From NCBI GenBank assembly GCA_020851855.1, contig JADZBY010000049.1, positions 1-8,151 on the forward strand: a stretch of DNA of 8,151 nucleotides. The letters run 5' to 3'. A program made the translations under genes and the position numbers. The notes beneath the pieces were generated by a model, which searched no databases, was not told the DNA's origin, and saw only the letters and a list, made by a program, of their open reading frames with translations. How positions within the stretch are numbered: the stretch's first letter is position 1; each line of letters begins with the position of its first letter. This document shows, piece after piece, positions 1 through 6,276 of the stretch. The DNA is from Anaerolineae bacterium. Its GTDB lineage: Bacteria > Chloroflexota > Anaerolineae > Aggregatilineales > UBA2796.

Positions 1-2952
1 CGCGTCGGCGTGATGCCCGAAGAAGGGCTGGCCGCCGTGATCAGCGCCGACGTCAGCCAGCAGCCCGGCGCGCTGCCGCTCTTGCAATATGCGCTGACCG
101 AGCTATTCGAGCGCCGTGAAGCGGGCCAACTGACCCTGCGCGCGTACCAGGAGATGAAGGGCGTGCACGGGGCGCTGGCACGCCGGGCGGAAGAAGTCTA
201 TACGCAACTCGGCCAGGGCGGGCAGCAGGCCGCCAAGCAGACCTTCTTGCGCCTGGTGACCCTCGGTGAGGGCGTCGAGGATACGCGGCGGCGCGTGCCG
301 CTGGCCGAATTGCAAGGGTTGGGGGACGCCGACACGGTTCAGGGCGTATTGGATGCTTTCGACCGCGCCCGGCTGCTCACCTTTGACCGCGATTCCGGGG
401 CAAGCGGCCCGACGGTCGAGCTGGCGCACGAGGCCATCCTGCGCGAGTGGTCGGGCCTGCGCGAGTGGCTGGACGAGAGCCGGACCGACGTGCGCCTGGA
501 ACGGCTGTTGAACGCATCCACCGCCGATTGGCTGGCGGCGGGGCGAGAGGCGAGTTACCTGCTCCACGGCGGGCGGTTGGCCATGTACAGGGCGTGGAAG
601 TACTCGACGTCCATCGCCCTGACGAGCGATGAGGCGGCGTATGTGGACGCCAGCATCCGCCACGAGCAGCGGCAGGCGGTGCTCCGGCGGCGGTTGCGGC
701 GGCTGGCATTCGGTGTGGCGGTGACGGTCGCCGTCGTCATGTCGGCGCTGGCAGTGCTGGCGCGCATCGGGCAGGTGCAGGCCGAGCGGCAGGCCGCCGT
801 TAACCGCAGCCTGGTGCTGGCCAGCGCCGCAGAAGATACGAACGCCGCCGGGCAGGTCGATCTGGCGCTGCTCTTGGCGCTGGAAGCCGTCCGCATCCCG
901 GAGCCGCCGTATGAGGCCGTCGTCACGTTGCGCAATCTGGCGTTCGACATGGGCGCACGCGCGGCGCTGCGACCGCAGGGCAACGAAATCCGCGCCGTGG
1001 CCTTCAGCGCCGATGGCGCGCGGGCGCTTTCGGGCGGCTGTGCGCGCGCCCTGGGCAGCGCGTGCCTGGAAAGCGAGCTGCTCGAATGGCGGCTGGACGG
1101 TTCCGCAGAAACGCGCTATGCCGGCGAGCACTCCGGCTGGGTGACCGGCGTCGCCTTCAGCCCGGATGGCCGGCTGGTCCTGTCCGGGGATGCGAACGGG
1201 CTGGCCGTGCTGTGGGACGCGGCCACACAACGCCCGCGCTACCGGCTTGAGGGCCATCGTGGCGCGATCAGCCAGGCGCTTTTCAGCCCGGATGGCCTCA
1301 AGGCGCTGACCGCCGCCGCCGACGGCTCGCTGACCGTGTGGGATGTGCGGACCGGGCAGGCGCTCCACCGGCTCGAATGGCACAATGCTCCCGTCACCGC
1401 GTGCGCCTTCAGCCCGGATGGGCAGATCATCGCATCCGGCGCGCAGGACGGGCTGATCCTGGTCTGGGATGTGAACACGGGCGGCGTCATCAACCGGCTG
1501 CGCGGCCACGCGGCGGCCATCACCGGGCTGGCGTTTCGCTCGCCGGGAAATGCCCAGCGTACGCTGCTTTCCTCGTCGCTGGACGGCTCCATCCGCGAAT
1601 GGGATACGGGGCAAGAGGTCCAACTTCACCAGGGGGCGCTCATCCTGTCGCCGTTGGGGCTGGCCGTGCTGCCCGGACAATCCGACATCCTGTTTTACAC
1701 CCGGTTCTGGGTCGGCCTGTACGATCCGGATCGCACGGTGATGAAACGGCTGGCCTATTCGCCCTGGGGAGCGGTGTCGGCTGTGGCGGTAAGCCCCGAC
1801 GGGCGGCGATTACTGATCGGGCACAGCGGCGGCGCATTGACCCTGGAGAATCTCGCCGTCACGGACCTGGTGCAGCACTACCAGGCCGACGCGCCGGTGA
1901 TCTGGACCGATCTCAGCCCGGATGGCCGCTTCCTTCTGGCGGGCAGCATGAGCGGCGGCGCGGCGATAGTGTGGGACCTGGCCACCGGCGGCGAGGTGTG
2001 GCGGCTGAATGGCCTGGAGAACATCGTCACCGGCGGCTTCAGCCCGGACGGCAAGCAAATGCTGATCGCCTCGTCGGACTGGCTGGCGGGCACGGCGAAT
2101 GTGGACTATGCCCTGGTGGATGCGGCCACCGGGCGGACGCTGCACACGCTGGTCGGGCACGAGTACGCCTACCGGAGCCACGTCTTTGACCACGACGGCG
2201 GCACGCTGTACACCGGGTCGTTCGCGTGGGGCGCGGGCTTTGCGGATAAAGAAGGGCAAGGCGAGCTGATCGCCTGGGACGTGGCCACCGGCGCACTCGT
2301 CCGCCGCTTTGACGTGAGCGCGGCGGTCCCCGGCATGGCCCTCAGCCCGGATGGTTCGCTGCTGATGGCCACGGCGATGACCTTCGGCCCGATGAAATTG
2401 CTCGACACGGCCACGGGCAAAGTGATCCGGGAGTTCTCGGACCTGCGCAACATGCCCGGCGACGAGGCGGCGGCGGGCGTCCCGGCGGGCGGATATGCCG
2501 TGATCTGGGGGCCGGATGAGCGCACCGTGATCTACGGCAGCGTGTCGGGCGACCTGGTCCAGCTTGACGTGGAATCGGGCGAGGCGCTGCGCGTCTTTCA
2601 CGGCCACGACAAGCCCGCGTTCGGTCTGGCGCTCAGCCCGGACGGGCGCTACCTGCTCTCCGGCGATGCGGGCAGCCCCGGTCAGGTGATCCTGTGGGAC
2701 TACGCATCCGGGCAGGAATTGCGGCGCTTCCTGGGGCACAGCGCGCCCGTGGTCCGGGTGCTGTTCAGCCCGGACGGGCGCTCGGCGTTTTCGGCGGGTT
2801 ACGACGGCGTTATCCTTCAATGGCGCATTGACGAGCTGACGCTCGACGAGCTATTGACCTGGGTGAATGCGAACCGCTACGTGCGCCCGCTCACCTGTGA
2901 AGAGCGCCGCTATTACAACATCCCGCCGTTGTGCACGCCCGGCGCGCGATAG
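1..2952 (+). CDS. nSTAND1 NTPase / WD40-repeat membrane protein, 5' end outside window
   Basis: The frame is open from base 1, so the N-terminus and the P-loop lie upstream; the visible part is about 983 residues. Bases 1 to about 690 encode the end of an nSTAND1 module: PGALPLLQYALTELF near 64-108, a YQEMKGVHGALARRAEEVY segment near 145-200, and LAHEAILREW near 421-450, a hallmark of the family. One hydrophobic helix (about 705-760) follows an Arg-rich stretch (RRRLRRL), so by the positive-inside rule the NTPase is cytosolic and the rest exported. A short ALLLALEAVR linker (865-894) leads into WD40 blades from about 985 to 2830, with FSPDG and VWD signatures. I count 14 blades, consistent with two seven-bladed propellers; the sixth (about 1630-1720) is degenerate. 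The tail carries TCEER and PPLC cysteines. STAND proteins are signal-activated switches; an effector domain might lie in the missing N-terminus. Ligand and output are unknown. Confidence 0.9.
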   Translation, partial: RVGVMPEEGLAAVISADVSQQPGALPLLQYALTELFERREAGQLTLRAYQEMKGVHGALARRAEEVYTQLGQGGQQAAKQTFLRLVTLGEGVEDTRRRVPLAELQGLGDADTVQGVLDAFDRARLLTFDRDSGASGPTVELAHEAILREWSGLREWLDESRTDVRLERLLNASTADWLAAGREASYLLHGGRLAMYRAWKYSTSIALTSDEAAYVDASIRHEQRQAVLRRRLRRLAFGVAVTVAVVMSALAVLARIGQVQAERQAAVNRSLVLASAAEDTNAAGQVDLALLLALEAVRIPEPPYEAVVTLRNLAFDMGARAALRPQGNEIRAVAFSADGARALSGGCARALGSACLESELLEWRLDGSAETRYAGEHSGWVTGVAFSPDGRLVLSGDANGLAVLWDAATQRPRYRLEGHRGAISQALFSPDGLKALTAAADGSLTVWDVRTGQALHRLEWHNAPVTACAFSPDGQIIASGAQDGLILVWDVNTGGVINRLRGHAAAITGLAFRSPGNAQRTLLSSSLDGSIREWDTGQEVQLHQGALILSPLGLAVLPGQSDILFYTRFWVGLYDPDRTVMKRLAYSPWGAVSAVAVSPDGRRLLIGHSGGALTLENLAVTDLVQHYQADAPVIWTDLSPDGRFLLAGSMSGGAAIVWDLATGGEVWRLNGLENIVTGGFSPDGKQMLIASSDWLAGTANVDYALVDAATGRTLHTLVGHEYAYRSHVFDHDGGTLYTGSFAWGAGFADKEGQGELIAWDVATGALVRRFDVSAAVPGMALSPDGSLLMATAMTFGPMKLLDTATGKVIREFSDLRNMPGDEAAAGVPAGGYAVIWGPDERTVIYGSVSGDLVQLDVESGEALRVFHGHDKPAFGLALSPDGRYLLSGDAGSPGQVILWDYASGQELRRFLGHSAPVVRVLFSPDGRSAFSAGYDGVILQWRIDELTLDELLTWVNANRYVRPLTCEERRYYNIPPLCTPGAR
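985..2830 (+). repeat. WD40 blade array (about 14 blades, two propellers)
   Basis: This is an internal protein repeat seen at both protein and DNA level. The DNA motif CAGCCCGGAYGG, encoding SPDG, recurs near 1158, 1282, 1408, 1914, 2040, 2342, 2634 and 2766. Variant blades start near 1000 (FSADG), 1531 (FRSPG), 1793 (SPDGRR), 2189 (DHDG) and 2508 (GPDE). WD-type strand ends fall near 1210, 1336, 1462, 1597, 1969, 2272 and 2692. The first classical blades have a period of about 126 bp (42 residues). Later blades are longer and more divergent, notably the ninth, tenth and eleventh, which have loop insertions. The assignment of 14 blades is my reading of the spacing; one blade either way is possible. 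Confidence 0.8.
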
Positions 2953-3002
2953 CGCCTGGTTTGGGCCTCACCCGTCAACAGCGGCCCGTTCCACCCACCG
3001 CT

Positions 3003-3018
3003 CCACCCAACCGGGTGG
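3003..3018. other. Short GC hairpin between the WD40 and hydrolase genes
   Basis: CCACCC and GGGTGG form a perfect 6-bp stem around an AACC loop, 51 bp past the WD40 stop codon. No T-run follows, so it is at best a weak terminator or a pause site. The rest of the 137-bp gap shows no clear promoter. Confidence 0.3.
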
Positions 3019-3076
3019 TGACAACCCCCCAGGCGGCAGAGTACCTTGCGGATATGGTTGAGGTGGCATGTCCACA

Positions 3077-3082
3077 GGGAGA
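3077..3082 (+). promoter_or_regulatory. Ribosome binding site of the hydrolase-like gene
   Basis: GGGAGA within CAGGGAGAAACCGCC lies 7 bases before ATG 3090. It decides this start over the in-frame ATG at 3054, which is preceded by CTTGCGGAT with no purine-rich site. Confidence 0.6.
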
Positions 3083-3089
3083 AACCGCC

Positions 3090-4334
3090 ATGTTCCGCAT
3101 ACGCATAGCGCTCGCCATGCTGCTGATTTTTGCCGTCGCGGGTGGGGTGCGTCCGTTTTCGGCCAGCGCCCAGGGCCAGGACGCGACATGTGCGCCGCCT
3201 ATGCGCGGTATACGCACCGACGCGCTCGGCTTCGCGATGACCGGCAAGCACTGGGTGGGCGTCCGCGAGTTCACCATCGCAGACGCCGAACGCCCGCTGC
3301 CCGTCACGGCCTGGTATCCGGCCATGAACCGGGATTGCACGGAGACGCGGATTGTGTACGAGAACGACGCGCGCATTCAGGAACACCCCGTCCTGCGCGG
3401 CATGTTCCCGCGTGCGGGCAACGCCATCCCGGACGCCGGGCCGGACCGGGGCGATGGGCCGTATCCGCTGGTCGTGTTCTCGCACGCGCTGTACAGCCAG
3501 CGCTGGCAGTCGCCGTGGCTGGCCGAGCATCTGGCGTCTTACGGGTATGTGGTGCTGGCCACCGACCATGAGGACCACGCCCGGATGGATTCGATGGACT
3601 ACGAGCGGTCGGTGTTCAGCCGCCCAAAGGACGTTTCGCGGCTGATCGATTACGCGGCCACGCTCACGGCGGCGGACGGCGCACTGGCGGGGTTGATCGA
3701 TCTGGAAAAGGTCGCGGCAGTCGGCCACGATGCCTGGGGCGCGCTCGGACCGCTGCTGCTGGCAGGCGCGCGCCTCGACCTGGAGCCGCTCCGCTCCTGG
3801 TGCGCCGATCACCCTGCTTACGTCTGCATCGCGACGTTGGTCCAGCCGCTTGAGAAGCAGGCAGCCGAGAGGGGCTATCCGCGCGAGGGGCTGTGGCCAT
3901 CCATGGCCGATGTGCGCCTGGATGCCGTCGTCTCGCTGAACGGGTGGTCGGGCTTCACCGGCGATGCGGGCTTACAAAGCGTGACTGTGCCCGTGCTGGC
4001 TATCGAGACATCCGAGGACGCCGACCCAGGGGACGAGTACACCACGCGCTCTATTTACGATGCGGTCGGCTCCCAGGCAAAAGCGCTGGTTGTGGTCGGC
4101 GGCGCGTCGAACAGCATCTTTTTCGCGGCGTGCACGGGCGAACAACCGATGAACATCAGCGACTTCATGGGCTGCTCGGACCAGGTCTGGGACATGGATC
4201 GCGCCCATGACGTGACCGACTTTTATGTGGCGGCGTTCCTGCAGGCCGCGCTCAAGGGCGAAATGCCCGGACGGCGCGTGCTGCGAACCGGCGTCGATCT
4301 GTTCCGCAATGTGACGGTGGAATCCACGTTTTGA
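3090..4334 (+). CDS. Secreted alpha/beta-hydrolase-fold protein (PAF-acetylhydrolase/dienelactone hydrolase type), probable pseudoenzyme
   Basis: The product is 414 residues. ATG 3090 is chosen because AGGGAGA (3076-3082) lies 7 bases upstream and it starts exactly at a signal peptide: RIR, a hydrophobic core at about residues 6-20, and SASA with likely cleavage after Ala27. An in-frame ATG at 3054 lacks a ribosome site. Family marks include LPVTAWYP (70-77), GPYPLVVFSHA (123-133), LAEHLASYGYVVLATDH (144-160), LTAADGALAGLIDLEKVAAVGH (192-213), and a C-terminal WDMDRAHD (367-374) before a final helix. Members normally have GHSxGG at the nucleophile elbow and a GAGH-like motif for the catalytic His. 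Here these read GHDAWG (212-217) and GGASNSIFF (337-345), so Ser is Asp214 and His is Asn341. The usual HG after the first strand is also HA (132-133). I infer loss of, or a change in, ester hydrolysis. It lies downstream of the WD40 gene on the same strand and may share its transcript. Confidence 0.85.
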   Translation: MFRIRIALAMLLIFAVAGGVRPFSASAQGQDATCAPPMRGIRTDALGFAMTGKHWVGVREFTIADAERPLPVTAWYPAMNRDCTETRIVYENDARIQEHPVLRGMFPRAGNAIPDAGPDRGDGPYPLVVFSHALYSQRWQSPWLAEHLASYGYVVLATDHEDHARMDSMDYERSVFSRPKDVSRLIDYAATLTAADGALAGLIDLEKVAAVGHDAWGALGPLLLAGARLDLEPLRSWCADHPAYVCIATLVQPLEKQAAERGYPREGLWPSMADVRLDAVVSLNGWSGFTGDAGLQSVTVPVLAIETSEDADPGDEYTTRSIYDAVGSQAKALVVVGGASNSIFFAACTGEQPMNISDFMGCSDQVWDMDRAHDVTDFYVAAFLQAALKGEMPGRRVLRTGVDLFRNVTVESTF

Positions 4335-4343
4335 GGCGGCGCG

Positions 4344-4370
4344 GGGCGGCCAGGGCAGGGCGGCCAGGGC
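4344..4370. repeat. Two-copy 14-bp tandem repeat between convergent genes
   Basis: GGGCGGCCAGGGC occurs at 4344-4356 and again at 4358-4370, separated by a single A, giving a 14-bp period. It fills much of the 57-bp gap between the hydrolase stop (4334) and the oxidoreductase stop (4392). No T-run or strong hairpin marks a bidirectional terminator. It could be slipped-strand duplication. Confidence 0.7.
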
Positions 4371-4391
4371 GTCTGGCGCTGCGGACCGCGC

Positions 4392-5822
4392 TCACAGCCG
4401 CCGCAGCGCCGAGCGCGCCGCGAAATAGCCGCACAGGCCGTGCACACCGCCGCCGGGCGGCGTCGAGGACGAGCACAGGTACAGCCGCGCGTTGCCTGCC
4501 ATCCGCGCCGGGACGCGATACGGGTCCAACCGGACGGCGGGCCGGGTGAAAAGCTGGCGCAGGTCCTGCACGCCGCCGTTGATGTCGCCGCCCACGTAAT
4601 TCGGGTTGTAGGCTTCCATGTCCAGCGCGTGACGGGCGCTCCGGGCCAGGATCACGTCGCGGAAGCCGGGCGCAAAGCGCTCGATCTGCGCCTCAATCGG
4701 GCTGGTCATGTCCTGCGTGGAGCCATGCGGGACGTGGCAATAGGCCCAGGCGGTGTGCCGGCCCGCCGGCGCACGGCTCGGATCGACGACGGTAGGCTGC
4801 ACGAGCAGCACAAAGGGCCGCTCCGGATGCCGACCGCGCCACACGTCGGACTCGGCGGCGCGAATCTCGTCCAGTGCGCCGCCCAGGTGCACCGTGCCGG
4901 CGTGCGCCACGGCGGGATCGCGCCACGGGATCGGCGCGCCGAGCGCATAATCCAGCTTGAAAACGCCCGGCCCGTACCGGTAGCGCTCCAATTGCCGCCA
5001 GTAGCCCGCCGGGATGCGCTCCCCGGCGAGGCGCAGCAGCGTGCGCGGCGACGTATCGAACAGGTAGGCGCGCGCCGAGGGCAGGTCGGACCACGCTGCG
5101 ACCATCCGCCCGGTCGCGATCTCGCCGCCTAACTCGCGCGTGACCTTCGCCAGCGCATCGGCCAGGCCTTGCGAGCCGCCCACCACGAGCGGCCAGCCGA
5201 CGGCGTGGCACAGTAGGCCGAGGACCAGCCCGAACGAGGCCGTGATGGCATGGTCAAGCGGCTGGATGGCGTGCGCGGCCATGCCGGCGAAGACGGCGCG
5301 CGCCCGCTCGCCCCGAAAGGCCAGCCGGGCCAGCGCAGACGCGGGGAGCAGCGCCATCGCGCCGAAATAGGCCATCATCAGCGGATGGCGCGGGATGGGA
5401 AGCGGGCGCAAGAACTGGTCGAGGATGGCCCGGTGGCCGCGCACGAGCGGATTCATCAGGCGGCGGTACGCCCCGGCGTCGCGTCCGAGTGCGGCGGCGG
5501 TCTGCGCGACGGATCGCCGCACGAGCGCCGCCGGTTCGCCGTCGAGCGGGTGTGCGGCCTGGATTTCGGGGGTAGCCCAGCGCACGCCGAGGCGTTCCAG
5601 GGGCAATGTACGAAAGAAGGGCGACGCGACGGCCAGCGGAAGGACGGTGGAGCACACGTCGTGGGTGAAGCCGGGCAGGGTGAGCGCCTGAGAGCGCATC
5701 CCGCCGCCCAGTGTGGCCTGCCCTTCCAGGACGAGCGCCCGCGCGCCCGCCCGCGCCAGGGTGATGGCCGCCGCCAGCCCGTTTGGCCCCGCCCCAACGA
5801 TCACCGCGTCGTATTCCGGCAT
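4392..5822 (-). CDS. FAD-dependent oxidoreductase, phytoene desaturase-like (PYROXD2/CrtI-related)
   Basis: The product is 476 residues, within the usual range for this family. It opens with a Rossmann FAD motif: VIVGAGPNGLAAAITLARAG (7-26), with Glu33 at the end of the second strand to hold the ribose, then the GGGMRS segment (39-44). Other family marks are GGSQGLADAL (215-224), YNPNYVGGDINGG (405-417) and the C-terminal flavin-binding segment LYLCSSSTPPGGGVHG (447-462). ATG 5822 is preferred: GAGGA lies 7 bases upstream and the Rossmann strand begins at once. ATG 5843 would add MAREDES and has a weaker AGGGG. The family includes carotenoid desaturases and isomerases but also many enzymes of unknown substrate. 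No other carotenoid gene is in view, so the substrate cannot be assigned. The gene stands alone, about 450 bp from the dehydrogenase upstream, and is convergent with the hydrolase gene. Confidence 0.88.
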   Translation of the reverse strand: MPEYDAVIVGAGPNGLAAAITLARAGARALVLEGQATLGGGMRSQALTLPGFTHDVCSTVLPLAVASPFFRTLPLERLGVRWATPEIQAAHPLDGEPAALVRRSVAQTAAALGRDAGAYRRLMNPLVRGHRAILDQFLRPLPIPRHPLMMAYFGAMALLPASALARLAFRGERARAVFAGMAAHAIQPLDHAITASFGLVLGLLCHAVGWPLVVGGSQGLADALAKVTRELGGEIATGRMVAAWSDLPSARAYLFDTSPRTLLRLAGERIPAGYWRQLERYRYGPGVFKLDYALGAPIPWRDPAVAHAGTVHLGGALDEIRAAESDVWRGRHPERPFVLLVQPTVVDPSRAPAGRHTAWAYCHVPHGSTQDMTSPIEAQIERFAPGFRDVILARSARHALDMEAYNPNYVGGDINGGVQDLRQLFTRPAVRLDPYRVPARMAGNARLYLCSSSTPPGGGVHGLCGYFAARSALRRL

Positions 5823-5826
5823 CGAC

Positions 5827-5834
5827 TCGTCCTC
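5827..5834 (-). promoter_or_regulatory. Ribosome binding site of the FAD oxidoreductase
   Basis: On the minus strand, GAGGACGAGTCG directly precedes ATG 5822, placing GAGGA 7 bases from the start. It lies inside the first codons of the longer alternative that begins at 5843, and so favours the shorter protein. Confidence 0.55.
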
Positions 5835-5843
5835 GCGCGCCAT

Positions 5844-6169
5844 GGATGCCCCTGTTTTAGCGCCGATTGGCCTTTCCGCGCCACACGGAGACGAGAGAGA
5901 CGGGCGGGGGAACGAGGGGTTTCCATTTCGCCGCTGCTCAAACGGCCTGTGAGCGTTCACAACGGGCCAACAAGCCCACAAGGGGAGCGCCCCGGGGTTG
6001 GGGGACCGAGGTTCGCGGTCAAGCTCATGGAGGTCGCCACGCTATTCCCGCGAAGCGCACGGATGCGCCGCTCCACCCGTCAGTATAGGCGATCGGCGCG
6101 TGGATGGAGTGGAAATCGTGTAGAGGTTCTGTGGTCGCCGCGTCGTAGAAACGTGGTCGGCATGTAGAG
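5844..6169. other. Non-coding stretch upstream of the FAD oxidoreductase
   Basis: About 325 bp hold no convincing gene on either strand; the open frames crossing it are unlike known proteins and lack ribosome sites. It contains the LacI-type palindrome at 5948-5961, a 5-bp stem with a 7-base loop at 6004-6020 (GACCG/CGGTC), and a TATACT hexamer on the minus strand (6082-6087) with no good -35 partner. TGTAGAGG is repeated near 6118 and at 6163-6170. It is presumably the promoter and leader region of the oxidoreductase. Confidence 0.5.
5948..5961. promoter_or_regulatory. LacI/GalR-type operator-like palindrome
   Basis: TGTGAGCGTTCACA has perfect TGTGA/TCACA arms around GCGT. It differs by one base from the symmetric lac-operator core TGTGAGCGCTCACA. 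It lies about 125 bp upstream of the oxidoreductase ATG on the minus strand, a reasonable promoter distance. LacI-family regulators commonly control sugar ABC-transporter regulons, which would suit the neighbouring permease and dehydrogenase. No regulator gene is visible and only this copy was found, so its role is inferred. Confidence 0.45.
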
Positions 6170-6250
6170 GCCTCACCCCCGGCCCTACCGCCGCGCTCTT
6201 CCCCCTCTCCACACGGTACTCCGCGTGGAGAGGGGGCCAGGGGGTGAGGC
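6170..6250. repeat. Nested inverted repeat, copy 1 (3' flank of dehydrogenase)
   Basis: The outer arms GCCTCACCCCC (6170-6180) and GGGGGTGAGGC (6240-6250) are perfect 11-bp complements, extendable by GGCCC with one bulge. Inside, CCCCCTCTCCAC (6201-6212) and GTGGAGAGGGGG (6225-6236) form a perfect 12-bp stem whose loop contains a further CGG/CCG pairing around TACT. It lies 26 bp beyond the dehydrogenase stop codon. The strong hairpin lacks a T-run on either strand; it may end or stabilise the transcript. It shares its ends with the repeat at 7337-7441. Confidence 0.8.
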
Positions 6251-6276
6251 GCTCTTTGGCCTTTATCGTCTCTGAA

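Noticed and set aside
103..1680. Long open frame of 525 codons antisense to the STAND/WD40 gene
   Set aside because: It is an Arg/Gln/Pro-rich translation with no recognisable domain. It is the mirror of a GC-rich coding region whose sense frame has clear nSTAND1 and WD40 motifs.
1810..2820. Antisense open frame of 336 codons under the WD40 blades
   Set aside because: Low-complexity composition and periodic IRAEG-type strings that merely mirror the SPDG repeats of the real gene.
2913..3812. Antisense open frame opposite the hydrolase-like gene
   Set aside because: No domain or ribosome site; the plus strand has a signal peptide and family motifs.
4440..5132. Plus-strand open frame opposite the FAD oxidoreductase
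   Set aside because: His/Arg-rich translation with no known motif; the opposite strand encodes a complete Rossmann enzyme.
5948..5961. CRP site
   Set aside because: The TGTGA/TCACA arms match CRP, but the spacer is 4 rather than 6 bases; the LacI-family reading fits better.
6004..6020. tRNA T-arm-like hairpin (5-bp stem, 7-base loop containing GTTCG)
   Set aside because: The loop register is wrong for a T-loop, and no acceptor, D- or anticodon arm can be drawn around it.
6082..6087. Possible -10 box TATACT on the minus strand
   Set aside because: No -35-like hexamer at 16-18 bases, and it is about 260 bp from the oxidoreductase start; not enough to call a promoter.
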